Notes: generated by a model not told the origin, from the sequence alone. Positions 1 through 9,100 are shown, numbered from the stretch's first letter. The stretch: 64,000 bases of DNA from Oscillospiraceae bacterium (GCA_015065385.1 SVQK01000041.1:1-64000), one strand, 5' to 3'. Numbers and translations: made by a program.

Positions 1-469
1 AAAGAGCTTCAGTCGCGCATTACACGGACGCGGGTACGGACAGCGAAACAGGGAGATAACCACGCGAGGTAATGTTTGTCCATAATCCGGTCAATCAATC
101 TATCAAGTCCAGCATTCCCAATCCAATGCGCGTTTCGATCGCTGTTTGCGTCGCCCTCGGCAGAGCAAACCGATGAATTTCGGCTCCGTCGAAATTCATC
201 GCATGTTTCGGCTGACGCAACATAGTCCGCGCGAGGACATGGGATAAACTGTCAGGCTTGAATGCCGAGGTGAGAGAATAGGATTATGCTCCTCGGCCAA
301 GGGGGACCCTCCGGGGAGGGGCACCTTCGGCCTGAGATGGTGTCCCTCCCCGGCGCCTCCCGCGCGTAGCGGGATTAAATCAGAAACCCGTAGGGTTTCT
401 TTCCTCCTCCCTCGAAGAGGGTTAAGCTAACCTGCAAATGCGGAGCATTTGCACTTTTCCGCTGTCCGC
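1..469. repeat. Non-coding hairpin island A
   Basis: No convincing gene is seen here; the stretch is dense in short inverted repeats. Perfect stems include 171-182 with 190-201 (12 bp, 7-nt loop) nested inside 146-152 with 214-220 (7 bp); 264-270 with 291-297 (7 bp); 311-325 with 339-353 (14 of 15); 359-363 with 369-373; 382-389 with 393-400 (loop GTA); and 433-441 with 445-453 (9 bp, loop GGA). Several have 3-5 nt loops and no T-tract, so they are not ordinary terminators. The word TTCAGTCGCGCATT at 8-21 and GCTCCTCGGCC at 288-298 recur in the island at 46 kb. It may be a dispersed repeat family or a structured RNA; neither is proven. Confidence 0.7.
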
Positions 470-1510
470 TCAGTTCTCGAAGATCGTTCCTTTTTTGACT
501 TCCTCGATGACGTCGATGACGCGGGCGGCCTGATCGAGGGTGACGGGGAAGGCTTTTCCGAAGCGGATCGTCTCGTAGAGCGCGTCCCAGATGCGGTCGG
601 TGCCGCCGTCTCCCGCGTCGAGCTCCTCTTCCTTCCAGACGAGCTTTTCCGGATTGCCGAAGCCCTTGCCGGATCCGGGCGTTTCGGGATCGGCGACGAT
701 CGGGGCGAGCTCGACGTCGGGATCGAGATAGCGGAGCCGGAACTTCCCGCCCTCGGACACAAGGGAGCCCTTCGAGCCGTGGATCAGGTATTCCGGGGTG
801 GGCAGCGCGGCGCCTCCGGAGATCTCCATGTCCACGATCCGTCCGTTGACGCCGGTGAATACGATCTTGATGTGGTCCTCGCAGTCGCCCGCCGCCGCGA
901 CGTGACGGATTTCGGAATAGAGCTTGACGTAGTCCCCGCCGCAGAACCGGAGCGAGTGGTCAATGATGTGCGGGCCCCAGTTCAGAAGCTGGCCGCCGCC
1001 GAATTCGGACAGGGTCTGCCAGTCGTTCCGCCGCTGATAGCCGTTCCGGGTGAGCCGGATCTCATAGACCTCGCCGAGCTTGCCGGAATCGATGATTTCC
1101 TGCGCCAGCTGGAAGCCGCGCTCGAACCGCCGGTTGTGGCGGACGTACAGATGGGGACCGGCGGGCTGGGACCCGAGGCGGATCAGCTCGCGGACCTCGG
1201 CGGAGCGCATGGAGAAGGGCTTCTCGACGAGCACGTCCTTCCCGGCCTCGAGCGCCATCTTCGCGTGACGGAAATGATCGCAGGAGCGGGTGGCGATGGT
1301 GACCAGCTCCACGTCCGGATCGGCGAGCAGGTCTTCGAGGTTGGTATAGGGCTTCGCGCCGAACTCGCTGACAAAGGGGACCGTGCGCTCTTCGATGAGG
1401 TCGCAGACGGCGGCGAAGCGGAACTTGTCCTGCCTTGTGCGAATCTCATGGAAGTGCATTCCGGTTCCCGCGCGGCCGAGGCCGATCAGACCGACGTTGA
1501 TGGGTTTCAT
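470..1510 (-). CDS. Gfo/Idh/MocA family NAD(P)-dependent oxidoreductase
   Basis: This 346-residue cytoplasmic protein starts with a Rossmann nucleotide-binding strand (VGLIGLGRAG) and carries the family EKP motif (VEKPF, about residue 95) that contributes the catalytic lysine, followed by the C-terminal alpha/beta substrate domain. Such enzymes oxidise or reduce hydroxyl groups of sugars, inositols or similar compounds; the substrate cannot be read from sequence. The start is set by an AGGAGG ribosome site 7-8 nt upstream. It lies 47 bp downstream of lexA on the same strand and could be read from the lexA promoter. It is one of three members of this family in the window and is not a close copy of the other two. 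Confidence 0.9.
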   Translation of the reverse strand: MKPINVGLIGLGRAGTGMHFHEIRTRQDKFRFAAVCDLIEERTVPFVSEFGAKPYTNLEDLLADPDVELVTIATRSCDHFRHAKMALEAGKDVLVEKPFSMRSAEVRELIRLGSQPAGPHLYVRHNRRFERGFQLAQEIIDSGKLGEVYEIRLTRNGYQRRNDWQTLSEFGGGQLLNWGPHIIDHSLRFCGGDYVKLYSEIRHVAAAGDCEDHIKIVFTGVNGRIVDMEISGGAALPTPEYLIHGSKGSLVSEGGKFRLRYLDPDVELAPIVADPETPGSGKGFGNPEKLVWKEEELDAGDGGTDRIWDALYETIRFGKAFPVTLDQAARVIDVIEEVKKGTIFEN

Positions 1511-1557
1511 GATTCATCCTCCTCTGGGTGTATATCGGGCTCTCTGGCGAGCAATAC

Positions 1558-2184
1558 TCAATAGTACCGGACGCTTGCGACGACCTTGCCGAGAATGGAG
1601 AGGCGGGAGACGATAATCGGGAGCATGGTGCGGTTGCGCGGCTGGAGGCGGTAGTGGCCGTTCTCCTTGTAGAAGACCTTGACCGTGGCCTCGTTGTCGA
1701 TGAGCGCAACCACAATGTCCCCGTTTTCCGCCGCCGCGGTCTGCTCCACGATGACGACGTCCCCGTCGAGGATCCCCGCCTCGATCATGCTCTCCCCGCG
1801 GACGCGGAGGGCGAAGAGCGGGCCGGCGGGCATGGGCAGGGTGGATTTCGGATAGTGGACGAAGCCCTCGTAGTTTTCGAGCGCGAGGATGGGATCGCCC
1901 GCCGTGACCCGCCCGATCACCGGAACGGACAGCCGCTCCTCATCCTCGGATCCCTCCCCGCCGGAGAGTCCTTCGATGCGGATGGTGCGGCTCTTGCCGT
2001 TCTCCTTCTGGATGAAGCCCTTGCTCTCCAGCCGGTCGAGGACGGTGTGGACCGTTGAGGTGGAGCGGATGCCCAGAGCGTTGCAGATATCGCGGATGGA
2101 GGGGGCATAGCCGTTCTTGCGGATGTTTTCCTTTATATAATCGTAAACCTGTTTTTCTTTCGGTTCCAGCTCGTGCTGCGTCAT
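1558..2184 (-). CDS. lexA: LexA, SOS transcriptional repressor and self-cleaving protease
   Basis: LexA represses DNA-damage genes and is inactivated by RecA-stimulated self-cleavage. The 208-residue protein has an N-terminal winged helix (about residues 1-70), a linker, and an S24 peptidase domain. The cleavage site is Ala95-Gly96 (VTAGDP), with catalytic Ser132 (GESMIEAG) and Lys169 (ATVKVF). I chose the ATG at 2184 over an upstream TTG because it follows AGAGG at normal spacing and matches usual LexA N termini. Upstream there is a promoter flanked and overlapped by two SOS-like boxes, indicating autoregulation. Downstream on the same strand is a Gfo/Idh oxidoreductase. Confidence 0.97.
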   Translation of the reverse strand: MTQHELEPKEKQVYDYIKENIRKNGYAPSIRDICNALGIRSTSTVHTVLDRLESKGFIQKENGKSRTIRIEGLSGGEGSEDEERLSVPVIGRVTAGDPILALENYEGFVHYPKSTLPMPAGPLFALRVRGESMIEAGILDGDVVIVEQTAAAENGDIVVALIDNEATVKVFYKENGHYRLQPRNRTMLPIIVSRLSILGKVVASVRYY

Positions 2185-2245
2185 GGCGGTCAACCTCTTC
2201 TGCGTGATTCCGTTCCGTCCGGAGGATCCCCGGATCCCGGGCCGG

Positions 2246-2304
2246 CGGACGTCTGTTCTATGGAAAGTATATCATACTCCCGCGCGTTTGTAAACACCTG
2301 TTCT
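2246..2304 (-). promoter_or_regulatory. lexA promoter with two SOS (LexA) boxes
   Basis: Reading the minus strand, TTTACA (2289-2294) and TATACT (2266-2271) are separated by exactly 17 nt. The Bacillus/Clostridia LexA-box consensus is CGAACRNRYGTTYC. A box at 2291-2304 reads AGAACAGGTGTTTA (12 of 14) and covers the -35. A second at 2246-2259 reads AGAACAGACGTCCG (11 of 14) and lies just past the -10, over the likely transcription start. Two boxes bracketing one promoter fit autorepression by LexA. Confidence 0.8.
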
Positions 2305-2395
2305 CCGTTTTCCGCAAAAAGTTTCGGGGAAGCGTCCTTCCGGAAAGAAATCTCGGAAAAAAAGGCCGTTTTCGGAATTTTCTTTCTCCAACCTC

Positions 2396-2424
2396 TTGAA
2401 AACGGGAAGAAAATCCGATATAAT
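2396..2424 (+). promoter_or_regulatory. efp promoter
   Basis: TTGAAA at 2396-2401 and TATAAT at 2419-2424 are spaced by 17 nt, a near-consensus housekeeping promoter. Transcription should start near 2431, leaving a leader of roughly 67 nt before the efp start codon. It is divergent from the lexA promoter. Confidence 0.85.
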
Positions 2425-2455
2425 AAAGCGTATTGTAATCACAACACCGAACTTT

Positions 2456-2497
2456 GGAAAGGAGCGTATCCCGGATTCCCTCCGGGAACACACGACA
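2456..2497 (+). promoter_or_regulatory. efp leader: ribosome site followed by a hairpin before the start codon
   Basis: A strong ribosome site (AAAGGAG, about 2458-2464) lies 33 nt from the efp ATG, too far for direct use. Between them is a perfect 7-bp hairpin, TCCCGGA (2469-2475) and TCCGGGA (2481-2487) with loop TTCCC. If the hairpin forms, the effective distance from GGAG to ATG becomes about 14 nt. No other ribosome site lies closer to the start. Confidence 0.6.
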
Positions 2498-3055
2498 ATG
2501 GTTGTAGCAGGCGACTTCAAAAACGGCATCACCTTCGACATGGACGGTCAGGTCATGCAGGTCATCGAATTCCAGCACGTCAAACCCGGCAAGGGCGCGG
2601 CGTTCGTTCGCACCAAGCTGAGAAACGTCATCACCGGCGCGGTGGTTGAAAAGACCTTCTCCCCCACCGACAAGTACAACGACGCGCGCATCGACCGCCG
2701 CGAAATGCAGTATCTCTACAACGACGGAGACCTGTACTACTTCATGGATCAGGAATCCTTCGAGCAGGAACCCATCGGCAAGGACCTCATCGGCGACAAC
2801 TTCAAGTTCGTCAAGGAAGAGATGGTCTGCACCATCCGTTCCTATCAGGGCAAGCCCTTCGCCGTTGAGCCCCCGATGTTCGTCGAACTCGAGGTCACCG
2901 ACTGCGAGCCCGGCGTCCGCGGCGACACTGCCACCGGATCCTCCAAGGGCGCTACCGTCGAGACCGGCGCGGCTGTCCGCGTTCCGTTCTTCATCAATCA
3001 GGGCGACATCATCAAGATCGACACGAGAACCGGCGAATATCTCGAAAGAGCGTAA
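2498..3055 (+). CDS. efp: Translation elongation factor P
   Basis: EF-P binds ribosomes stalled at polyproline and promotes peptide bond formation. The 185-residue protein has the usual length and three beta-barrel domains: an N-terminal KOW-like domain with the loop [10 protein letters not shown], where Lys32 is the residue modified in many species, then two OB-fold domains ending in the conserved [12 protein letters not shown]. The start at 2498 ([10 protein letters not shown]) is fixed by homology to EF-P N termini; the open frame continues upstream into the leader. The placement of the ribosome site before an intervening hairpin is odd and is listed separately. Confidence 0.97.
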   Translation: MVVAGDFKNGITFDMDGQVMQVIEFQHVKPGKGAAFVRTKLRNVITGAVVEKTFSPTDKYNDARIDRREMQYLYNDGDLYYFMDQESFEQEPIGKDLIGDNFKFVKEEMVCTIRSYQGKPFAVEPPMFVELEVTDCEPGVRGDTATGSSKGATVETGAAVRVPFFINQGDIIKIDTRTGEYLERA

Positions 3056-3159
3056 TCCCCCGCCCGCGCTTCCCATCACATAAAAAACAGTTCCGCCATC
3101 ACGCCCGCTGAGGGGAGAACTCCTCCCCGGACAGCCGCGTCTTTGAAAGGAGAAACCTC

Positions 3160-3696
3160 ATGACTGCGAAGGAAACCAGCTCCTATATCAAGGGGCTCAT
3201 CGACGGCTCGAACCTCGACGTCACCACCCCCGAGGGAAAGATCATCTCCGCGCTCGCCGACCTCTGCGGACAGCTTGCCTCCGAAGTGGATTCGCTGACG
3301 GAGCAGCTCGACACGGTGAACGACTATCTCGATGAGATCGACCACGATCTCGGCGACGTGGAAGAATTCGTTTACGAGGACGACGAAGACGACGAAGACG
3401 GCAGATGCTGCGGCAAATGCGGCCGTCACCGCCGTCCCCCGTTCTTCGACGACGAGGACGACGAAGACGACGACGATGAGGACGAGGACGACGATTTCGA
3501 TCTGGATGACGACGAGGGCGAGGACGACGAGGAGGACGACGGCGAGGAGGAGGAATTCTACTGCGCCGAATGCCCGAACTGCGGCGGCAAGGTGTATTTC
3601 GACGACACCGTGAACCCCGAGGACGTGATCTGCCCGAACTGCCACAAGCCCCTCATCGACGACGAGGAAGACCTCGACGAGGACGAAGACCTCTGA
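3160..3696 (+). CDS. CD1247 N-terminal-domain protein with acidic insert and zinc ribbon
   Basis: The first 60 residues (MTAKETSSYIKGLIDG onward) match the CD1247 N-terminal domain of Clostridia, a short helical, coiled-coil-like region of unknown function. After a CCGKCG cluster comes a long run of Asp and Glu (about residues 95-140), then a C-terminal zinc ribbon with two CPNC knuckles (CAECPNCGG and CPNCHKP). The 178-residue protein is extremely acidic and probably cytoplasmic. It has a good GAAAGGAG ribosome site and is followed by a strong terminator, so it is likely a single-gene unit or the tail of the efp transcript. The molecular function is unknown. Confidence 0.8.
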   Translation: MTAKETSSYIKGLIDGSNLDVTTPEGKIISALADLCGQLASEVDSLTEQLDTVNDYLDEIDHDLGDVEEFVYEDDEDDEDGRCCGKCGRHRRPPFFDDEDDEDDDDEDEDDDFDLDDDEGEDDEEDDGEEEEFYCAECPNCGGKVYFDDTVNPEDVICPNCHKPLIDDEEDLDEDEDL

Positions 3697-3716
3697 GCTT
3701 CGATCATCTCCCATCT

Positions 3717-3748
3717 CCGGCAGCTTTCCCGGCTGCCGGGGATTTTTG
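3717..3748 (+). terminator. Intrinsic terminator after the CD1247-domain gene
   Basis: CCGGCAGC (3717-3724) pairs perfectly with GCTGCCGG (3732-3739) across a 7-nt loop and is followed by GGGATTTTTGTTTG. This closes the efp / zinc-ribbon region before the next promoter. Confidence 0.85.
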
Positions 3749-3803
3749 TTTGTCCGGAGCCTGGGCGGGAAATCCCTCCTTTTGTCCGATGGCCGAAATC
3801 CTC

Positions 3804-3832
3804 TTGACACCGGCGCGCACATCCGGTATAAT
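3804..3832 (+). promoter_or_regulatory. Consensus promoter of the histidine phosphatase operon
   Basis: TTGACA (3804-3809) and TATAAT (3827-3832) are exact sigma-A hexamers with a 17-nt spacer. The transcription start would fall near 3839, on top of the ATG at 3838, which rules that codon out and favours the in-frame GTG at 3868. Confidence 0.93.
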
Positions 3833-3867
3833 GTTAGATGTCATCGTATTCTCTCCGAGGTGTTCCC

Positions 3868-4593
3868 GTGAGCCAGTTCAGACACGGCAGAGTCCTGCCC
3901 ACTTCCCCCTATGTTCTCGTCAGCCCGCAGATGGCGGCCCATTACCTGCTCGAGGGGCGCGTCCTTGTCTGCCTGATCCGCCACGGACAGACCGACTGGA
4001 ACCTCATCAAGCGTCTGCAGGGCCGTGAGAACGTTCCTCTCAACGAGGCGGGACGCGCCCAGGCGGCCGGGATCGCGCGGGTCATCGCGGGGACGCGGAA
4101 AAACGGGGTCTCCTTCCCCACGGTCTGCTCCTCCCCCCTCTCCCGGGCGGTGGACACGGCGAAGTACATCACGGAAACCCTCGGCATCGGAGAGCCCGCC
4201 GTCCTCGGATCCCTCATCGAGCGGGACTACGGATCCCTCTCCGGTTTGACGCTGGCGGAGCGGAAGCAGCTCTTCCCGGGCGGCGAGAGACAGGCGGGCA
4301 ACGTGGAAAGCGTTCCCGCGGCGGCGGCCCGGATGCTCTCGGCGATCGACGACATGCTCGACGTCTCCGGGCGGCGAACCGTCATCGGCGTCACACACGG
4401 CGGGCTCATCAACGCGGTCTTCTCCCGGCTGACCTCCGGGGAGATCGGGACCGGGCGGACCCTGACCGTCAACTGCTCCGTGAGCTGCTGCGCGGCGGGG
4501 ATCGGGGAGCCCATTCCGCTGGCCTACAATCTCCAGAACGAGGGCGCGGCCCTGTATATCACGAAAATCCTGCTCTGCGGCGCGGAGCTTTGA
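3868..4593 (+). CDS. Histidine phosphatase (phosphoglycerate mutase-like) family protein
   Basis: The protein has the branch-1 histidine phosphatase signature LIRHGQTDWN with the phospho-accepting His39, and a second catalytic histidine in GVTHGG (His177). Such enzymes remove phosphate from small molecules or proteins; the substrate is not evident. I chose GTG 3868 because it follows CGAGG by 7 nt and the upstream ATG coincides with the expected transcription start. This gives 241 residues with a roughly 30-residue N-terminal extension before the catalytic core. It heads an operon with the overlapping or adjacent DUF4298 and lactonase genes. Confidence 0.88.
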   Translation: MSQFRHGRVLPTSPYVLVSPQMAAHYLLEGRVLVCLIRHGQTDWNLIKRLQGRENVPLNEAGRAQAAGIARVIAGTRKNGVSFPTVCSSPLSRAVDTAKYITETLGIGEPAVLGSLIERDYGSLSGLTLAERKQLFPGGERQAGNVESVPAAAARMLSAIDDMLDVSGRRTVIGVTHGGLINAVFSRLTSGEIGTGRTLTVNCSVSCCAAGIGEPIPLAYNLQNEGAALYITKILLCGAEL

Positions 4594-4601
4594 GGTGGAA
4601 C

Positions 4602-4958
4602 ATGAATCAGAACGAAGGAAAAAACGCGGCCGAGGCAGCCCGGACCGGTCAGATCGAACGGATCGCGGCGATGGAAAAGCGCATGAGGCGGGCCGTGGAC
4701 GCGCTCTCCGCCCTCATCGCGGCTCTGGATGCTTACGACGAGGCCCGGGCGGATTTCCGGGAGCTTGAAGCCTACTACGACGGCGCGGACTGGCGGCAGG
4801 ATTTCGAGGACGACGAGGCCGGACGCCTTCCCTCCCCCGCCGATCTTCCCCGGGGCGTGCTGTCGGAGGACGGGATCTACGATCTGCTCGGGCTGGAGCG
4901 GGACGTCCTCGGCCGGATGGCGGAAACCGCGGGCGAACGGATGGAGGAAACAATATGA
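4602..4958 (+). CDS. DUF4298 domain protein
   Basis: This 118-residue, probably helical cytoplasmic protein matches DUF4298 by its pattern of an N-terminal MEKRM...AL helix pair, then YYDGADWRQDFEDDEAGRL and the signature LPRGVLSEDGIYDLL. Function is unknown; small family members are common in Bacillota. Start ATG 4602 follows GAGGTGG at good spacing, and an earlier in-frame TTG is less likely. It begins 8 nt after the phosphatase stop, and its stop overlaps the next start by four bases (ATGA), so translation is probably coupled. Confidence 0.8.
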   Translation: MNQNEGKNAAEAARTGQIERIAAMEKRMRRAVDALSALIAALDAYDEARADFRELEAYYDGADWRQDFEDDEAGRLPSPADLPRGVLSEDGIYDLLGLERDVLGRMAETAGERMEETI

Positions 4959-6016
4959 ACGGCGATTTTCTCACGGAATTCTATATCGCGTCCTGCGTTC
5001 CCGAACCGGACGGAGGCGCCGTGCTCTTCGGACTGCGTGAGGACGGAAGCCTCTCGGAGCTCGGACGGATCCCCATGCCCTCCCCCGGCTGGTGCGCCCT
5101 GCGCAACGGACGGATCGCGGCGGCGGTGACCGATCCCGAGGCGGGCGAGTCCTACGCCGAATATTCCATCCTCTCCGGGCGGAGGCTGAGAGGCCCGGTC
5201 CCGTCCCGGGGCGTGTCCTTCTGCCACTTCGCGGCGGACGGGGACGACGTTTACTGCGCCAATTATACCACGGGGAGTGTTCTGCATATCCGGGGGACGG
5301 ACGCCGCGCTCACGGAACACAGAGTCCCCGATGACGGCGCGCTCGGTCCGGACAAGGGGCGGCAGGAACGCCCCCACTGCCATCAATGCATCTTCAGCCC
5401 GGACAGGCGGTTCGTGCTCGTCTGCGATCTCGGGCTGGACGCGGTGTTCGTGTACGACCGCGACATGACGCTCGTCTCGAAGGCGAACGTCCCGGCAGGC
5501 CACGGCGCGCGCCACTCGGTCTTCTCCCCCGACGGACGGACGCTCTATACCCTCTCGGAGATGGCGAGCTCTCTGACCCTCTTCGACTGGGACGGGACGC
5601 GCGGGATCCTCACGCCTCTTGAAACGGTGAGCTTCCGGCCCCAATTCCCGGAGCTGACCCGGACGGTGGGGTCGCCCTATTCCCCCGAGCGGATCGATCC
5701 CGAACGGCTGACCGACGCCGCGTCCGTTGTTATCTCGCATGACGGACGCCGCCTCTATTGCTCCAACCGCGGATCGGCCAACACGGTCGCGTCCGTCGCG
5801 TTGGACGGGAACGGGAGAAATCCGAAAGTCCTCTCTCAGACGCCCTCCGGCGGGAACCATCCCCGCGCGATCGGACTTCTGGCGGACGACCGGTTCCTCG
5901 CGGTCTGCAACACCTTCTCGCACAATCTCACGATCTTCCGCGCCGATCCGGACGGGACGCTGACCCATCTCTCCGACACCCCGGTCCCGCGGCCTCAGTG
6001 GATCGAGGAGGTATGA
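4955..6016 (+). CDS. Lactonase family (6-phosphogluconolactonase-like) beta-propeller protein
   Basis: The 353-residue protein matches the Pgl-type lactonase family, seven-bladed propellers that in some bacteria hydrolyse 6-phosphogluconolactone. Visible landmarks are the HCHQCIFSPDRRF-like segment (PHCHQCIFSPDRRF), VPAGHGARHSVFSPDG and the late SGGNHPRAIGL motif, all typical of this family. There is no signal peptide, so it should be cytoplasmic. It is the third gene of the phosphatase / DUF4298 / lactonase operon and is followed by an intrinsic terminator. A role in sugar lactone hydrolysis is likely, but the exact substrate is inferred. Confidence 0.85.
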   Translation: MNGDFLTEFYIASCVPEPDGGAVLFGLREDGSLSELGRIPMPSPGWCALRNGRIAAAVTDPEAGESYAEYSILSGRRLRGPVPSRGVSFCHFAADGDDVYCANYTTGSVLHIRGTDAALTEHRVPDDGALGPDKGRQERPHCHQCIFSPDRRFVLVCDLGLDAVFVYDRDMTLVSKANVPAGHGARHSVFSPDGRTLYTLSEMASSLTLFDWDGTRGILTPLETVSFRPQFPELTRTVGSPYSPERIDPERLTDAASVVISHDGRRLYCSNRGSANTVASVALDGNGRNPKVLSQTPSGGNHPRAIGLLADDRFLAVCNTFSHNLTIFRADPDGTLTHLSDTPVPRPQWIEEV

Positions 6017-6030
6017 ACCGGCATAAACGT

Positions 6031-6064
6031 ACACCCCCTGTTTTCGGACAGAGGGTGTTTTTTT
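6031..6064 (+). terminator. Intrinsic terminator after lactonase
   Basis: ACACCCCCTGT (6031-6041) pairs with ACAGAGGGTGT at 6048-6058 (10 of 11 positions) across a short TTTCGG-type loop and runs into TTTTTTT. It ends the plus-strand operon before the convergent M56 gene. Confidence 0.9.
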
Positions 6065-6177
6065 GTTCGCTTATGGATTCACGGGCGAGGTTCGATCTCT
6101 TGGCTTTGTACCTGCAATGCCGCGAGTTCGGCTTCATATTCGGCGCGGAGCAGTTGTTCCCGTTCCCATGTCCAGCC

Positions 6178-9100
6178 TCATGCCCAGCGCTCCTGTTCTT
6201 CGAGCTCCCATGTCCATTCCCATGCCCAGCAATCCTGTTCTTCGCGCTCCCGCGCCTCTTCGATCCGCCGCTGTACCTCCTGTTCCTCTTCCAGCCGCCG
6301 TTGTTCCTCATTTTCGGCGCGGAGTCTGTTGATTTCCGCCTGTGCCTGCATGAGGGCGTGGACGAAAGACTGTTCCTCCATCCACTGCCGCACTTCCTCC
6401 GCCTCAAGCTGTCTGATCCTCTCGACGCGCATCGCGCTGAGCATCCCTTCGGCAAGCTGGACCGCGGACGCATAGGAATCGAGCGTTTCCTCCGCGTATT
6501 GAGCGGCGGTCTTCGACTGATGGAGCGCGAGTGCCCGCTGCTGCTTGGTCAGCTCCCCGCGTTCGGCGGATTCCCGGAAGGCGTTCAGCTCCACATAGAG
6601 CCGCTTTGCCTCGGCGGTCTTTTCCTCCATCTCGGTCAGAAGGCCGCGGTAGGAGGCGGCGCTCTCTTCGGCCTCTTCCCGGCTCATCCCTTCGAACGGG
6701 ACAATTCCGTTCTCAAGCTCTTCCACGATCTCACCGAAGGACCGCACCCGTTCCTCCAGCTGACGAATGCGGGATTCGGTCCGATCGATCTCGGTGAGGA
6801 GCGTCTCGAAATCATCGTCCCCGTTTTCCGGCTGAGTCTGCGCAAGGCCATCCGTGAACCGGTCCTCCGCTCCGCCGAGCCGGTCGGACGCGTTGTCGTC
6901 CAGCACGGCACGCGGATTCAGAACCTGACCGTTCAGGCGGACCTCGAAGAACAGCCTGCCCCGTCCGGAGTCGGTTCCGATCGGGAGTCCGTACAGGCTC
7001 TCACCGCGCGCGGCCGCTCCGACGGTGTCTCCCTGCTTCAATGCGGTTCCGGCCGCGGCCATCCTGTCGGAAGACAGATTGCCGTACAGAGAGGTCAGCC
7101 CGCCGCCGTGATCGACGAGGACGTAGTTTCCGTAAGCCTCGTGGCGATCGCTGATGAGGACGGTGCCGTCAAGCATGGCCCGGACCGGCTCGTTCTCCGG
7201 AGTGCCGAAAACCATGCCGAACAGGTACACGGATCCGTATCCGCCGAGCATGGCCCATCCCTGCTCATAGTCCACGGTAAAGTTCCGGGTCGGCCAGACG
7301 GCGTTCTGTTCGATTTCCCGAACCGGATCCGCCGTCGGCACTGTTTTCCAGACCTCTTCCGCCGCGAGGGCCATGTCGTCCTCCGCCGTTTCTCCGGCCA
7401 GAGCGGAAAGGGACTCCCGCGCGGCCGCGACCGATTCTTCCGGGACCGCATCGGCGTCCGGCGTCCGGAATTCATAGGGCCAGAACCCGTAGCCGTTCCG
7501 CGAAAGCAGCTCGTCAAAGGGAGGATCCTGCCACTCGAGGGCGGCGAGCGAAGGGTCCGCGAAAATCCGCTCCGCCGCTTCTTCGAGATCCGCCGCCCAT
7601 CTGTCGAACTTGTCGAGCATGGCCAGATCGTTCCGCTTCCGCACGGCGAGGATGTTCGCAAGAGCCGCGTCGGAAGGGGAGAAGATCTTCTCGTTCCGTG
7701 CGGTTATGGTCACGTTCCTGTAGGAAGTGCGGATCGTGGAGAGGATCCCCAGGATCTCGTCCCGCAGAAGGCTCCATTCCTCCGCGCGGTCGGCGTAATC
7801 CCCGGCGGGCGGCGTGTTGTCCGCGCGGACATAGAGCTTGTAGATGCCGTTCTGCGCGGTTTCGAGCGTCGCCAGCCATTCGGCGTCTTCCACCGTCGGC
7901 TCGTCGTCCGCGCTCTCCGCCGGGACGAGCAGAAGGGTGAAGAGCCTGATTTCCTCCGAATGCCAGAACCCCATGGGATTCCAGCTCGGCCCGTAGAACG
8001 AGAGCGTCAGTGTATCGTCCTCGTGGGAAGTTGCCGCCCGGACGCAGGTTTTCCAGATCGGAGGCGTGTTCAGCACGACGCGGCAGGTTCGCCCGAAGGT
8101 CCATTCGATCCGGGAGGAACCGGCGACCGCCTTGGCCGAAACGCCGCCGTACGCTCCGACGCCCTCCGCGTAGCAGTCGCCCGCGCTCGTCCCCGCGAGA
8201 TCGGAATAGAGGGAACCCAGTTCGCCGAGCCGCACCTGGAGCGTACCGGCGGCGGAGAGTCTCCCGTTCGCAAACAGCGTATCCGCGGAAAATTCCTCCG
8301 TGAGCTGTCCGGCGAGGCTTTCGAGGGTTTTCCGCCTTTTTTCGGCGAGCGCGCAGGCCTCCGGATCGGCGTCCTCCACCGTCTTCTTGCCTTGATACTC
8401 ATATTCATAGCCGGACGGGGGTTCGGAGGGATCCGCCGCGTCTTTCGCCGTTACCTCCGACGCTGAGGCCGGACCGCCGTCGAGCCCCATATCCGCCTCG
8501 AAGGTCTCCTCCTTCGGATTGGCGGAGCAGGCGGCGACCACGGCGAGGCAGACGAGGGCTGAGAGGACCGTCACCCGCAGCCGGGGCTTTTTCCACCTCA
8601 GAACGTTGCGGATCCGCCGCTTCACATCGCCCTCCCCGAAGGCAAGGGGAGTGGGAGCGGGAAACCGCCGTCCCGTGGCGAAGGACAATAGGGACATGCT
8701 GTAGGCGCGGGACACATGGGCGTTTTCCGTCAGCACCCGTTCGTCGCAGCTCATCTCCATATCCCGCGTCATGAGCCGGAAGGCCAGCCAGACGAGGGGA
8801 TTGAACCAGTGGACGGTCAGGGCGAGAAAGCCGAGCGCCTTCCAGAGGTTGTCCCCGCGGCGCAGATGGATCCGCTCGTGGCAGAGCACATAGCCGAGCG
8901 TGTCCGGCTCGAGTCCGTAGGGGACGTAAATTCGCGGCCGGAACAGTCCCATGAGGAAGGGGGAGCGGATTCCCTCTGCCTGATACACACCCTCCTCAAG
9001 GAGCGTCGCCGTCCGCATCCGCCGCGCCAGCCGCACGAAGCTGACGATCGCCCAGAGAACGAGCAGCGCGGCCCCGCAGATCCAGAGAACCGATCCGATC

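Noticed and set aside
2258-3079. Minus-strand frame opposite efp
   Set aside because: A shadow of a highly conserved gene; the Val/Asp/Gly-rich translation has no domain.
5758-8466. Long plus-strand open frame of 902 codons
   Set aside because: It lies mostly antisense to the M56 gene, which has clear domains; its composition (Arg, Pro, Gly-rich) is that of a GC-rich shadow frame and no family is recognisable.
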